Source: Antilocapra americana (lineage: Eukaryota; Chordata; Mammalia; Artiodactyla; Antilocapridae). Taken from it: a stretch of 64,000 bases of DNA. Location of the stretch: positions 5,774,587 through 5,838,586 of the forward strand of contig ML660777.1 of the NCBI GenBank assembly GCA_007570785.1. The letters are read 5' to 3'. Each line of letters begins with the position of its first letter. Position 1 is the first letter of the stretch. A model generated the notes under the pieces. That model had not been told where the DNA came from and searched no databases. It was given only the letters and a program-made list of their open reading frames with translations. Positions 11,304 through 23,774 of this stretch are shown one piece after another. The position numbers and the translations under genes were made by a program.

Positions 11304-12289
11304 TAACTATGGTACAGTTGCTAAAATGAAGTAATTAAACTGTAGACTGCACTTGAAACTCCCCAGTTTTCCCACCAATGTCCTTTATTGGTCCAGGATC
11401 CCATGTTGTTTTTAACAATTGTGTCTCTTTAGTTTCCTCCAATCTTGCACTTTCCCATTCTCTCCTTGCCTCTCCTGACACTTGAAGGGTCTGGTCAAGT
11501 ATCTGAAACTGTTATTTTTCTAAACATAGTTATATAATCATCCTAATCTCTTCTTTATGTAATGAAACAATACAGCATTAGGCAACCACGCTAGGTGAGA
11601 ATGTTCCAGGAACCTTGCCATGCTGCCTTCCAACTAGGTACCAATAGGCATCCCATGTGCTGACAGAAAACCATCCAGTAACCTCACTGACAGCTGGCTT
11701 CCCACCATCTGATCTTTGGAGCACTTTTTGTTTGTTTGTTTTTTTTCACCCTGTTTTACATAATCCTTGCTTGTAATTATTCTATTTGTGTTCTGGAGAT
11801 ATTTTAGGCTCACTGGGAATATATCATTAATCTCCATTGTTTTCAAAAGTTTAGTAAGAATATCTGCTTCGTTGGTTTAGTCCTGACACAACTGCTGAGA
11901 GCTATTTTCCAAAACACTTTTGGGTTCATTACTTTATCAACCATTGTCAATTCTGAAGACTAAATAGGATACAAATTACTTTACTGAGTGGGTAATAAAA
12001 AATACTTGAAACATTTATGTGTTTGGGGGTCATTTTCCATATCATCAATGGCTTCACTCCTCTTTGAGCAGTTGATCTATGTGTATATTGCCTATCTATA
12101 AACCTCACCTGAGACAAGAAACCTGCCTTAACCTTAGAGCTTACAATCTCAATGAGTGTAATATTACTCCCACCTCAAGGAAGTAAAAATTGGTTCTAGG
12201 AAGGTAGCAAAGAAATATTACTCTTTTAATGCATAGAGATACATATATATACATACTGAACATCAACAGATATAGTTTACTGTGGTATT
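11304..12289. other. AIG1: AIG1 intron, no feature recognised
   Basis: AT-rich intronic sequence without a recognisable exon or young repeat. Confidence 0.5.
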
Positions 12290-12817
12290 AAAGTTTCATA
12301 GGCTCAGAAATTCCACTCTGAGGTATATATCTAAAGGAACACAAACAGATATTTGTACACCAAAGTTTACAGCAGCATTATTCAACAGAGTCAAAAGGTG
12401 GAAACATCCTAACTGTCCATCAGCAGATTAATGGGTGAATAGAATGTTATATACACACACAATGGAATATTACCTATAAAGGGGGATAAAATTCTGATGC
12501 ACACTACAACATGGATGAACCTTGAAAACAGAATGCTAAGTGAAATGAGCCAGACACAGAAGGGCACATATTATATGATTTCATTTATATAAGATACTAG
12601 AATAAGCAAATTTGTAGAGACAGAGTATGACAGAGGTTACCAGGGACTAGGGGGGATGTGGAATAGGGAGGGATTATATATGGTACAGGGTTTAAACTGG
12701 GGATAATGAAAATATTTTGGGTGTAGCTAGTGGTGATGATTATGTAACATCATGAATGAATTCAATGACACTCAACTGTACACCTATAGATGGTTAAAAT
12801 GATAAATATTATGTTTT
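12290..12817 (+). mobile_element. L1 3' end (mammalian-wide, old subfamily)
   Basis: It matches the end of L1 ORF2 and the 3' UTR: AATTCCACTCTGAGGTATAT, CTACAACATGGATGAACCTT and ACTCAACTGTACACCTATAG. It is 5'-truncated and diverged. Confidence 0.85.
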
Positions 12818-12821
12818 GCAT

Positions 12822-13020
12822 GCTTGCTTAGTCATGTCTGACTCTTTGTGACCCTATGGACTGCTGCCCACCAAGCTCCTCTGTCCATGGAATTCTCTAG
12901 GCAAGCATACTGGAGTGATTGCCATTCCCTTCTCCAGGGTACCTTCCCAACCCAGGGATTGAACTTGTGTCTCTTGCATTGCAGGCAGATTCTTTACTGT
13001 CTGAGGCACCAGGGAAGCCC
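12822..13020 (-). repeat. Bov-tA SINE, minus
   Basis: Reverse pattern from TTAGTCATGTCTGACTCTTT to GCACCAGGGAAGCCC. It sits directly at the 3' end of the L1 fragment before it. Confidence 0.95.
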
Positions 13021-13149
13021 ATCGTCCTCATCTACTAGGTAAAAATCAGAGTTTTTGGAGTAAAATGAGGATATGTCAGAACTGACAATGGAAATGTAAA
13101 GTTCTTCAGTTAGGGAAGTGGAGAGCTATTCTGAGAATGGTGCTCGGAT

Positions 13150-13285
13150 ATGTAAGCCACTTTACCTTATTCAACCACCCTAAGAGGTAGAATCATCCCC
13201 TTTTTACAAACAAAGAAACAGAGACTGCATTAAACAACTTGTCTTTAAAAATGGCAAACCCAGGAAAGGAATGTACATCTGATTT
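13150..13285 (-). repeat. MIR fragment, minus
   Basis: It resembles the reverse MIR core (CACCCTAAGAGGTAGAATCA followed by an AGAAACAGAGACTG-type segment). Ancient and diverged. Confidence 0.5.
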
Positions 13286-13698
13286 CTCTTCTCCTGCATG
13301 GACTTGCTTCCTTGTATGAGATATTCAAAACTGTCTCCAAAGGAAGAGAGAGTTTTTTTTTTTAAAGTTGTTTTGACTTAGTAGGTCATCATACCATCTC
13401 AGATACAGAAGTCCTCTTGTGTGGGGTTTCACCTGAATTTGTGTGAACGATGCAGACACTTGTCTTAATAGGCTGTGTGCTTTCACCATCTGTTTCCTTG
13501 ATATAATCAGGGCTCATTTTTTCTGCACAAAAATGACTCAAGACCTTGCTCATCTATTGGTGGAGAGTTCTCAGTTCTTGGTTGACTTTCCATTTCTATC
13601 TCATTTTAAGGCCTTCTTGTCTTAGTGCCCAAACAGCTTCTGCTCAAGGTAGTGATGCCAATTTGAATTTTAGTCTAAACAAACTGATGACAATAGTT

Positions 13699-13735
13699 TG
13701 TGTGTGTGTGTGAGAGAGCGAGTGTGTGCCTGTGC
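13699..13735. repeat. (TG)n imperfect microsatellite
   Basis: TG repeats interrupted by a GAGAGAGCGAG segment. Confidence 0.85.
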
Positions 13736-13844
13736 GTATTTATATATGCATATACTGCAGTATCACGAGACTTCTGGGGGTGACTATTGAATGTCCCTCC
13801 AATTCCATTCACTTGAATGTGCAGTTAAGAATGACATTTGTTAA

Positions 13845-13995
13845 TGCCTCCTAATTGAGCTGTGTTGCACACTGGGGATACAGAAGCAAACGAGGCAAAG
13901 GTGATTCTTGTCCCCACGCAGTACAGTCTAACGAGGGATAGATATACTCATGGAAAAACGACAAGTGCAGTCAGAATTAGGGTAAGTGGAGGAGC
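13845..13995 (-). repeat. L2-like ancient fragment
   Basis: CACACTGGGGATACAGAAGC followed by a diverged tail is typical of the reverse L2 3' portion in mammals. Family assignment is tentative. Confidence 0.4.
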
Positions 13996-14599
13996 GTCAC
14001 GGGCGCTCACTGCTTTTTTGTGAAACTTACAGTCACCATTAGGCTTTTTTTCTCTTACGTATTTACCTTTCTTTCAAACTAATTCTTTCATAGCTTATGA
14101 ATATGCTCAAATGCTTTCCATTCAAATACAATCAAAACGTTTCTGTCCGCTTCATAGTTACTGCTCAGTCTCTTTCCTTTTTGTCACGGACAGTCTTCTC
14201 CACTGAGTTTGCACTCACTGACCCCAGCTCTGTGCATTGCACTCTTGTTCCGCCAACAGTGCGGCTTCTTTTCTGGACACTCTATCAAAACATACTGGCT
14301 CTTTGACCTCAGTTTCTCCTGTTTGCTCTCTATGTTTCTGACTGCTCTTCTTGCTCTCCTTTCTAAGTTCACCCTTTACTCCAGCCATTCAATGTTGAGT
14401 TTCCTTAAGGACTGGTAAACCTTCCTCTCATATTATGTCTTCTTGGCTGATGAGTTTTTTCATGTTCATTGCTGCATGTCTACTACCGATACAGATACTC
14501 CACCAATCTATGGAGTCTGGAACAGGTTTCTCCTCTGTTCTGGAACAAATAGCCCTCAAAACATCTCATTTTACATACCTTAAAATTACCTCAAAGTCA

Positions 14600-15500
14600 A
14601 TTTAGCTACAGCCAAAGTCATGCTTTTTTCCCAGGAAACCTGGTCCTTCTCTGGTATTCCCTTCTGTGAATGGCTCTATCACTCATTCAGTTTTGTAACT
14701 CAAGCCTGGGGGTCATCTTTGCTGTGTCCATCTCTTTCAGCACATAGATTCAGTCCATTATCTTGTCTTGTAAAGGTTATCTCACACATCTCTCTACTAT
14801 TATCTTCATGACCAACATCTGAATTTGTGTTATGCTCATCTCTATCTGGAGTGGTATAATAGTTTCTAATCTGTCTCCACATCTACTTTGCCTCCTTCCA
14901 ATTTATCCTCACAATTGCCAGGGTGAGTGTTTCAAACCAGAAATCTGAACATATTGCATCCCTGCTTCAAACACATCAGTGGCCTTCCACTGCCTCTTGT
15001 TAAAGATTCCGGTTTTTAACGAAGTCTTAAGTGTCCTTCATAGAGTTGGCTTCTACCTGTCTCATACCCCCACCTCCTCCTCTGCTTCTCTTACACTGGC
15101 TTTCATTTGGTTCCTTGGTTTTACCATGTTCCCTCATGACATGTGGCTTTACATGTGCTTCTATTTCAGTCTACTGTGTTAGTGATCTGCCCCTTAGATT
15201 CATTGTTATATTTCTCCTCTATATCTTAATCTTAACTATTAAAACTAACTAGCCATCATGCAGGAAAGTTTTCCTTGATCTATTAGAATAGGTCAGATTT
15301 TATTCATTTTTATAGAACCATGAACCTCTTTTATTTTTAAACTCTTCTTTTATTAGTATTTAAATCTGAATATCTTTATTTGCATAACATTTCTTCCCTT
15401 TTAGCACATCTGAGTTCTGTGAGGTGAGGGACTGTTTCTATTGCTTCATATCATTGCATCCTCAGCACTTACCATAATGCCTGACACATGGCTGGAGAAG
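14600..15500 (+). mobile_element. L2 LINE fragment, plus
   Basis: Successive L2 landmarks occur in order: CCTCCTTCCAATTTATCCTC, CATCCCTGCTTCAAACACAT, CATGCAGGAAAGTTTTCCTT and the end GCACTTACCATAATGCCTGA. Frames are decayed. Confidence 0.6.
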
Positions 15501-15509
15501 GAATAACTG

Positions 15510-16225
15510 AATAATGTAGCACTGAAGCTGTGATGGGAAGGATGAGTAAGAGTTAGCTGAACAAAGATGGGAGAGAAGAACTTTCTAGCCAAATGGAACA
15601 GTATGTTCAAAGTCATGAAAACAAGAGGGAATTCCCAGATGTTCAAGAAGAAACCATTCTCACTGAAATCAAATAAGGGGGTATGAGGGGCAGGTAGTTG
15701 CCAAACTGTGGGTGGTTTTATGAGCCAAGGAAAGAATTGTAGACTCTGTCCTAGTGTGGACGACAGGAAGCCTTTGACGGGTATTAAATAAATGTGAAAC
15801 AGATCAGGTTAACCTGGAAACCAAGTGTATCAGAAATGGTGGTAGCCAGAACTGGAGTGGTAGCATTGGGAATGAAAATTAGTTAGTAGATTTAAGAGCT
15901 CTTTAGACCATCAAAAACGGTAGGTCATAAGCAACTACATGCTGTATATGGTCAGGAGAGCAGGTACTTTAGGATGTTTGCAAGCTTGTCAGTTGGTGGC
16001 TTAAATTCAACCATAGTGGGAGTATTTATACTGAAAACTGCCAAATGCTACACATCAGGGCCCCTTTCACTCGCCTCCAGAAGAGCTGGTTGTTAAAACA
16101 CTTGCCAGTAACCCACTGGTTACCAGCATTTCAAAAAGCAACAACAGAAGAAAACATAACAAAAAATATTAGAAAGCTGGGCAAATAATGATGGTGAAAA
16201 TTGTTTTGTGAAATTTCTATTCCAC

Positions 16226-16268
<43 letters not shown>

Positions 16269-16860
16269 GTGTGTGTGTATCTATCATGAGGGTGTGCTTC
16301 TGCATGCTGGTTAGGTCATGATGCAAAAGATGTTTCATTTATTTAAGATTAGTTTAAAGGCACTGATATAGGAAACAGAATTAAGAGAACTTGGTGATGG
16401 ATTGGATTTAGGCAATGAGGGAACTGAGATGAGTTAAGGATTAATCATAGATTCCTGGCTTGATTACTGGGTGGAGAGTACTGCCATTCCCAGAGATAGG
16501 GAACGCTGTCAGGGAGCTGGTTTGAGGGGATGGTGAGTTCAGTTTGGATACACTGAGTCTGAGGCATCTGTAAGACATCCAAGTGGAGATATCCTGAGGG
16601 CAGTTACAGGGGTTTGGACTGCAGAGAAAGGACTGATGTGGTGAAATAGATGTTGGGTTCATTGGCAAAAAGATGGTGGTTGAGACTATCAGAACAGATG
16701 AATACAGAACAGGCAGAATACACAAGTATGATGGAAGTAAGTCTGTAAGAGAGTTCTGAAAAGGATCAGAATTTAAGGGGTAGTTTGAGGAGGATGCAGC
16801 TAAAAAGGATACCAAACAGATAAGCTAGAGACATGGAAGAAAGACAGAAGTGTAGTGTCT
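15510..16860 (-). mobile_element. L2-like LINE fragment, minus
   Basis: Reverse-strand landmarks of the same family as its left neighbour: ACTTGGTGATGGATTGGATT, TTCCTGGCTTGATTACTGGG and GACATCCAAGTGGAGATATC. It is interrupted by the TG microsatellite at 16227-16279. Family assignment is by recall. Confidence 0.5.
16227..16279. repeat. (TG)n microsatellite
   Basis: About 26 TG units with one TT interruption near 16267. In the AIG1 transcript it would read as CA repeats, a known type of hnRNP L binding sequence. Length polymorphism is likely. Confidence 0.97.
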
Positions 16861-16892
16861 TGAAGTCAATGGACAAGTGGTTCTAGAGTAGT

Positions 16893-17271
16893 TATTGTTC
16901 AGCTGCTAAGTCGTGTCCAATTCTTTGTGATCCCATGGACTGCAGCATGCCAGGCTTCCCTGTCCTTCACTATCTTCTGGAGCTTGCTCAAACTCATGTC
17001 CATTGAGTAGGTGATGCCATCCAACTATCTTCCTCTCTGTCATCTCCTCCTCCTGCCCTCAATCTTTCTCAGCAACAGGATCTTTCTAATGGGTTTTCTC
17101 TTTGCATCAGGTGGCCAAAGTATTGGAGCGTCAGCATCAGTCCTTCCAATGAATATTCAGGGTTGATTTCCCTTAGGAATGACTGGGTCGATCTCCTTGC
17201 TGTCCAAAGGACTCTCAAGAGTCTTTTTCAACACCACAGTTCGAAAACATCAATGCTTCAACCTTTAGCCT
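16893..17271 (-). mobile_element. BovB LINE 3' end, minus
   Basis: Reverse BovB 3' end: GCTAAGTCGTGTCCAATTCT, GGTGATGCCATCCAACTATC and CAAAGGACTCTCAAGAGTCT. It is 5'-truncated at about 17271. Confidence 0.93.
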
Positions 17272-17275
17272 TCTT

Positions 17276-17325
17276 TGGAGAAGGAAATGGCAACTCACGC
17301 CAGTATTCTTGCCTGAAAAATTCTG
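17276..17325 (+). repeat. Bov-tA/Bov-A fragment
   Basis: GAGAAGGAAATGGCAACTCA through TATTCTTGCCTGAAAAATTC is the middle of a Bov-tA, truncated on both sides and abutting the reverse BovB. Confidence 0.8.
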
Positions 17326-17591
17326 AGGGGGTCAAGAAGCAGAGGTGCCTACCTGAGCAGTTTAGCTCCTAGCCTGTATGCCAGCACTCCCTGAATGCTC
17401 TGAAGACTAGGATACAATGGATGGGAACAGCTGGTAATGTGCTCAGAACCAGAAAAAATGACCCCACTTTGAAATTTCTGCATAAATCTCCCCCCCCCAT
17501 TAACTATAAAAGCAACTCAAGTTCAGTGTAGAAAATATGTGAGATACAGACATTTTACAAGAAGTAAGATAAATAAGTTTTGGTGAAGCTT

Positions 17592-17737
17592 TATCCCCTG
17601 GAGATGGAAATGCAACCCACTCCAGTATTCTTGCCTGGGAAATCCCATGGACAGAGGAGCCTGGTGGGCTATAGTCCAGGGGGTCATAAAGAGCTGGATA
17701 TGACTTAGAGACTCAACAACAACAACAACAAAAACAC
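17592..17737 (+). repeat. 5'-truncated Bov-tA/Bov-A with (AAC)n tail
   Basis: It begins inside the element (TATCCCCTGGAGATGG), contains CTTGCCTGGGAAATCCCATG, and ends in five AAC units. Confidence 0.92.
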
Positions 17738-18214
17738 AAGACTGAGTCTCTTAAAAAACTCAGAAATTGAATTTTACAACTTCTCCCAAGGGGAGAAAAG
17801 CCACTGCAGGGATAAAGTGATAAACACTTCCTTCAGAGAAGGTTTTCATTACCCCTTAAGAAAGAGTCACATCACACATGCAGTTAGCCTATTGGAATTT
17901 ATGAGTGCTCTGGAGGCAACGAGCATGTGCCCCAGGGTGGGGTGAGACAAAGGATGGGCATTAGTCTTTTGCCCAGTGGGTTTCTGTGCCTCTCATGTAG
18001 TACCTCCAACCTGAGGCTTCTGAAGGACTTTTCAAGGGCAGTTTTGACCTTTGGCTCAAATGCTGACTTTAGACCTAGCCCTCTCTCTAGACCTAACTAT
18101 CTCATATGAGGGTCATTCTAAAGGCCCTTTGGATATCTCCTGAGTAGTGTCTGCATGGAGACTGGTTCCTGCTACATTTCTGAGAATCTAGATTTCTGAA
18201 GGGTTCTTCAGTTT

Positions 18215-18310
18215 GTGTACTCATTTATCCAACAAAGATTTCTTGAGTCTCTACTGTGTGCCAGGTGGGGTGAACAGTCATGAGGATGCAAAGGTGTGCC
18301 TTTGAGGAGA
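18215..18310 (-). repeat. L2-like ancient fragment
   Basis: CTCATTTATCCAACAAAGAT followed by CTACTGTGTGCCAGGTGGGG is a common mammalian L2-type segment. Confidence 0.45.
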
Positions 18311-18710
18311 TCAGTGTGGAATGGGTGCCGGATTCCCATTGAAAAGGCTGTATTTTCCAGAGAACATGACAAAGGACATTTGTTTTGGTGAGAACAGGGC
18401 TCTGAAAATGGGGCTCAAAAAATTCTCCTTGGTGATGTGTATGGTAGTGTTAGAGAATTTATGCATCAATTCACAGGCAAATGCCAAATGGAGGCATCTC
18501 ATTCCAGCAGCGTGGAAACACCCTCTAACTCAGTTAACAGAATTTTAGATGCTAGAGATATAATTAGACCATTCTTCATTTACTGTGGGTTTAAAAGAGC
18601 ATTCTTAAGACAGTCTTTTAAGGTAAAATCAAAATTTAAGATTCATCAAAGTCTCTTCAATTTTCTCATTAGAGCTAGCCTAAATTTACAGGATATATCT
18701 CTATATGGGG

Positions 18711-18917
18711 CTTCCCTCGTGGCTCAGTGGTAAAGAATCTGCCTGACAATGCAAAAGATGTGGGTTTGATCCCTGGGTGGGGAAGATCCCCTGGAGAATG
18801 GAATGACAACCCACTCCAGTATTCTTGCCTGGAGAATCCCAAGGATAAAGGAGCCTGATGGGCTACAGTCCATGGGGCTGCAAGAGAGTCAGACACGACT
18901 GAGTGACTAAACAACAG
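18711..18917 (+). repeat. Bov-tA SINE with TSD
   Basis: Full-length copy from CTTCCCTCGTGGCTCAGTGG to AGACACGACTGAGTGACTAA. The flanking direct repeats TCTCTATATGGGG (18698-18710) and TCTCTACATGGGG (18918-18930) differ at one base. Confidence 0.96.
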
Positions 18918-19118
18918 TCTCTACATGGGGCAAGCTTTATGGGTGCAGTCCCATGGGGACCCGCGTTCAGAAGGGCCTCACAGTGGGCTTAAGGCTCTAC
19001 TGTTACCATCTTGAAATTCATAATATTTTTTGAACAAGGAGCTCCACGTTTTAATTTTGTTCTGGGCCCCACAAATTATATAGTAGGTCCTGTCTATGCA
19101 GTTGTATCATCGATATGT

Positions 19119-19340
19119 ATGCGTGCTAAGTTGCTTCAGTAGTGTCCAACTCTTTGCCACCCTATGGACTGTAGCCCACCAGACTCCTCTGTCAGTGGGA
19201 TTCTCCAGTCAAGAATACTGGAGTGGGTGGTCATGCCCTCCTCCAGGGCACCTTCCTGACCCAGGGATTAATTCCGCATCTCATGTCTCCTGCACTGGCA
19301 GGCTGGTTTTTTTTACTGCTAGCACCACCTGGGAAGCCCT
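19119..19340 (-). repeat. Bov-tA SINE, minus
   Basis: Reverse copy from GCTAAGTTGCTTCAGTAGTG to CACCTGGGAAGCCC. Imperfect flanking repeats TGTATCATCGATA and TGTGTCATCTATA are consistent with a TSD. Confidence 0.94.
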
Positions 19341-20299
19341 GTGTCATCTATACTGCAGATCAACATCCAGTTCATCCACATGGTAGTTAGGTCACCTTGG
19401 ATATTATTGACAGTGTTTCTTCCTTTAGCGATGTAGTCATTAGATAACATAAAGTTCTCAGAACAGTCAACTTAGGTAAGACAAAAAAACAAGAAAGCTT
19501 TCCACTGCTTCTCTTTAGGCAGAGATGTATAATATTTTCCTGTACTTCTCATACACAAAGATGTTTTCAAGGTTACTTAGTCCCTCCACCCATCTCTAGG
19601 GAAAGAGGCAAATTGTGCGTGCCTCCCAAAATGAATTCCTGTAATGAGGTAATGAGAGGGTGTGCTTTCTTCCTGATTTTAAATGACAAATATCAGAGTA
19701 ATTTATCCACAAATTCAGTCCAATAATCTACTTCAGAATATTCCTCCCACACATAGGGCCTGGCACAGGTGTAAACTGGTTTCAAATGACTGGCTTCCTC
19801 TGGGTCCCACACTCTATAGCCTACCTGGTCTTATGGTGATGTTTCCCTGGAGAGAATTCAATGTGAATTTCTCTTAATGAAATTCATGAGTGGTTTTGCT
19901 TAACTTTAATCATCTGGACCTTCTCAAAGCATCAAGGTGCCAAACATCACGTTGACACGTTTCTGAACACTGTAGGGAACATGTGTTTTTTTCTGGAGGG
20001 AGGTGGGGAGTGCGGTCAGTAAGGGACTGTTGTGGCCCAAGCAATCATCAGAATTGGCTGTGGGAATGAGAAACTTGTGCATTTAAACTGCTGCCTCTGG
20101 AAAAGGAGGAGGAAGAACATCCTAAATCCCACAACCGAAAAGCCTAGGTTTCCAGGTTTTGCAGAAGTGATCTATAGTGTCTCTCTAGAACATTTCATCT
20201 CCCTTCACAAGAGTCTTGTTTTTAGGATTACAGACAATGTTCGGGTTATCCCTGCCATGATTACATCTTCTTTAATCCCATGACCTCCTTGGACGGCCA

Positions 20300-20560
20300 G
20301 TCTCTCTAATTGCCAATTTTCTTTAATAAACAGCAACACTTCCAGACATTTCTTTTTCCTTAAATAATATCTTTTTATATTTCTTCCAGGTCAGGTTTTC
20401 AGACAATGAATTTCCTAAATTTTTTTTTTTTTTGGTCTGAGAAAATTTTTATTCTCTCTTTATGTTTGAAGGATAATTTCGCTGGATAAAGAATTCTAGG
20501 TTGACGGTTTTTCCTTTCAATAGTTTGTAAGCTAAATTAACTCTATATGAAGCAATAGAA
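20300..20560 (-). mobile_element. L1 5'-region fragment, minus
   Basis: AGGATAATTTCGCTGGATAA and GAATTCTAGGTTGACGGTTT resemble the reverse strand of an L1 region seen in many mammalian introns. Diverged; borders are uncertain. Confidence 0.55.
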
Positions 20561-20571
20561 ACTATAGATAG

Positions 20572-20878
20572 GACTTCCCTGGTGGTCCAGTGGTTAAGAA
20601 TCCACCTGCCAAAGCAGGGGACACGGGTTCGATCTCTGGTCTGGGAAGATTCCACATGGCTCGGAGCAACTAAACCTGTGCACCACAACTACTGAGTCTG
20701 TGCTCTAGAGACCCAGAGCCACAGCTACTGAGCCCATGCAACTAGAATCAGTGAGCTGCAACAAGAGAAGCCTGAGCACAACTAGAGAGTAGCCTCTGCT
20801 CTTTGCAGCCAGAGAAAGTCTATGTGCAGCAATGGAGACCCAGAACAGTCAAACATAAACAAATAAATAAATTTGAAA
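20572..20878 (+). repeat. Long CHR-type SINE
   Basis: Head GGACTTCCCTGGTGGTCCAG, tRNA B-box-like GGTTCGATCTC, then the long body with repeated ACAACTACTGAGTCTG modules and an AAATAAATAAAT tail. Similar GAAACTATAGATA and GAAACTAGATATA flanks suggest a TSD. Confidence 0.9.
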
Positions 20879-20879
20879 A

Positions 20880-22875
20880 AGAAACTAGATATAAATGAAC
20901 ACTGACCTCAACATTCCTTCTATTACAAGACCTTAATTGCCTGCCCCAGCTGCTTCTCCTTCTGGTATTCAGTGAGTTTCCCAGTTTCCAGTCCTGCTGA
21001 CTTTGACTCTCTCCCTTGAACTCACTCTGGTCTGTCCACTGGGAAAGCCCACATCTTTCTATCAGCCATCCAACTTTAAAGGTCAAAGAATGCCTCCCAA
21101 CAGCTTCAAGCTGGAAACCTTCAGTCCTTGACTGAGTTTAAATTTCTTCTATCTTGATCCTGGGTCCTTTCCATTTCTGTCTTACCAGCCACACTCTTAT
21201 TTCCTAGTGTGATTCCTGCGCTCCATCTATCTCATTGAAGTTTTCTTTTTAAAGTATTTTAAAATATATTTAATATCCAACATAATTTTAATGCCTCCAT
21301 GTATGTTACACTTACATGAGCCATTTATGATGAAGACGAGAATTACGAGAGAAAGTCTTACAATGCACTGTGAAGATTTTATGGATTAAAGCAGATAAAA
21401 CTGAAGCACTGAAGTCTTACCAGTTAATAAACATTCTTGGATCTCTTAGCCTTTGGGAAGGAGAAAAGTAAATTAAATTAAAAGTTACGGTTTTTACTCT
21501 CTCCTGAGTAAGCAGCAGAAATGATGTTTGAGGAGGACTGAATAGAAAAATAATGGTAAGGCATAGTAAATTCTGCTTGAATGACTGAGGACCAGTTGAG
21601 TTCTCTGGGGGTCTCTGTTAGAACAAGCCAGGCTGCATCACAGAGCTCCCTTGGGGCTGTGAGCTCCAGTAACTGATTCACAACCAATGGGATGTGAATC
21701 CCAGTGACATCTATGTTTCCACAACAGGGACAATGGGAAAATCCAGGTGTTGAGCCCCTACGAGGATGAATACCTACACAAATGCAGCACAAATCTGAAG
21801 GTGACTCTCTTTCCTCAATGTTATACTTTGTATGTTAAAAGTTAATTTTTTCATGTTTTTTCCAATTTCCAACACAACATTTTCATGGTGGAGGATTCAA
21901 CTTAATAGTGAGGGTATCAGTACAGATATATGTCAGTGAAGTATACTTTTTGATGAAAAATTTGGGGGAATTAAAAGACAATTGCTTTAAAAAAAGTTGA
22001 TTTTTTTCTTCTCTAGTTTCACATTACACTCTTTTTAGGCACAATCAGGAACTTGTCTTTTGTAAGATTCAGTGATGACTATCCTAGTCATCACTTAAGC
22101 TCTATTTGTCTCTAGAGCAATGATATGTGGCCACTGAAGGTCATTAATAGGACAAAGTCCCACTTCTTGGACAGTTGCTTAAAAGAAACCCTGAGTGGAA
22201 GGCATGTCCTCCTTGGGTATCACCCCAAAGACCAGCTTCCTGTTCTGCCAGCATTATCAATATTCTATTTCTTTTCATTAAGGAGTGACACAGTGAGTAT
22301 CTGGTTACTGTCTATATTACAAATGGGAATAACAAAAGGACTGCTACCATGGAAACCCACCTGATGGCCTTTGTGGTGAGCTCCTTGCTACTTGAATACA
22401 AGCAAATGCCACACAATAAAGGGCTGATCAACATTAGGCATAGAGCTTCTATGCGAGAGCACTGATTATTAACTTTAATGAATGCCTTGAACATTGCAAT
22501 CCAAGGCAGCATTATTCTTGTCCAACCTCATTAGAAAAGCACAGGGGAACCTGCATTAAGATATACTTGGGATTGCAAAGCAAGAGTCAATTTAAGACCA
22601 TCTCCCACTATTTGTCTCTTGTAAAAACAAGCTACATAGTTTAAAGATGCATGCACTCAGAAATGAACTATTAAAAGCAAACTAAGAAGCTGGATTGTTG
22701 CCAGCTACATTTCAATAGATCAATCTCACTTAATTTGTATGTGTCAGATATTGCTTCCTCTACGCAATGCCTTCCTCAAAGGAAATTAATTCAAAGGCTC
22801 TGAGCATACAGTGTTTTAAATGTAGCTGTAATTTATATGGGTAGATAAATTTTTTTAAAAGTTCAAGATTTCTTT
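20880..22875. other. AIG1: AIG1 intron, no feature recognised
   Basis: Neither strand shows a recognisable exon or young repeat. A 104-codon minus-strand frame at 21478-21792 has no known motif. Confidence 0.45.
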
Positions 22876-22879
22876 CAAG

Positions 22880-23202
22880 CTCATATTTTTTATTTTCGGC
22901 TGTATTGGGTCTTTTTCTTCGCTGCATGCAGGCTTTCTATAGTTGCAGCAGGTGGGGGCTACTCTCCAGTTGTGATGCACGGAAGTTTCGTTGTTTTGGC
23001 TTCTCTTGTTGTGGAGCACAGGTTTTTGGTGAGTAGGCATCAGTAACTACAGCATGCAGGCCCTAGAGCTTGGGCTTAGTAGTTGTCACATGTGCCCAGC
23101 TTCCCAGAGGCCTGTGAAATTCTCCCAGAACAGTGATCGAATCCGTGTCACCCACATTGGCAGGGGACTCCCAACCACTGGACAACAAGGGAAGTCCTTG
23201 GG
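22880..23202 (-). repeat. Long CHR-type SINE, minus
   Basis: Reverse of the long CHR form: TTTTTATTTTCGGCTGTATT, CTTCTCTTGTTGTGGAGCAC and CCACTGGACAACAAGGGAAG. Confidence 0.88.
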
Positions 23203-23333
23203 TAGATATTTCAAAGATGGGTTTATTTGGCTAAGTTCAGGGAACCCCTATTAACTCGATATACTCATAAAATTTTTTTATTTTCCATTACTAAAAAAAA
23301 TAATAATATCTTGGGGGGAGTATACCTGGTGAA

Positions 23334-23540
23334 GGGCTTCCCAGGTGGCACAGTGGCAAAGAATCTGCCTGCCAATGCAGAGGACGCAAGAGACACAGGT
23401 TTAATCCCTGGGTTGGGAAGATCTCCTGGAGTAGGAAATGGCAACCCACCCCAGTACTCTTGCCTGGAGAATCCCATGGACAAAGAAGCCTGGTGGGCTA
23501 CAGTCCAGGGGTCACAAAGAGTTGGACACGACTGAGCGAC
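23334..23540 (+). repeat. Bov-tA SINE
   Basis: Full-length: GGCTTCCCAGGTGGCACAGT, GGCAACCCACCCCAGTACTC and GAGTTGGACACGACTGAGCG. Confidence 0.96.
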
Positions 23541-23654
23541 CATGTGTGAGCATAACAGTGAAAGCTGAACTGAGTTAACCAAAGGAATACAAACTCTGAG
23601 TTAACAGAATTGATGGTACTTGTGGGGGAGCATATCACTAGTAGTTTTCTTTTT

Positions 23655-23774
23655 CTAGTTTTTATTTGGCTGCACTGCACAGCTTGCTCAATCTTAGGTC
23701 CCCTACAAGGGACTTTCCTGGGCCCTGGCAGGGAAAGCATTGAGTCCTAACCACTAGATGGCCAGGGAATTCCA
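23655..23774 (-). repeat. CHR SINE, minus
   Basis: TTTTTATTTGGCTGCACTGC at one end and GATGGCCAGGGAATTCC at the other, in reverse orientation. Confidence 0.85.
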
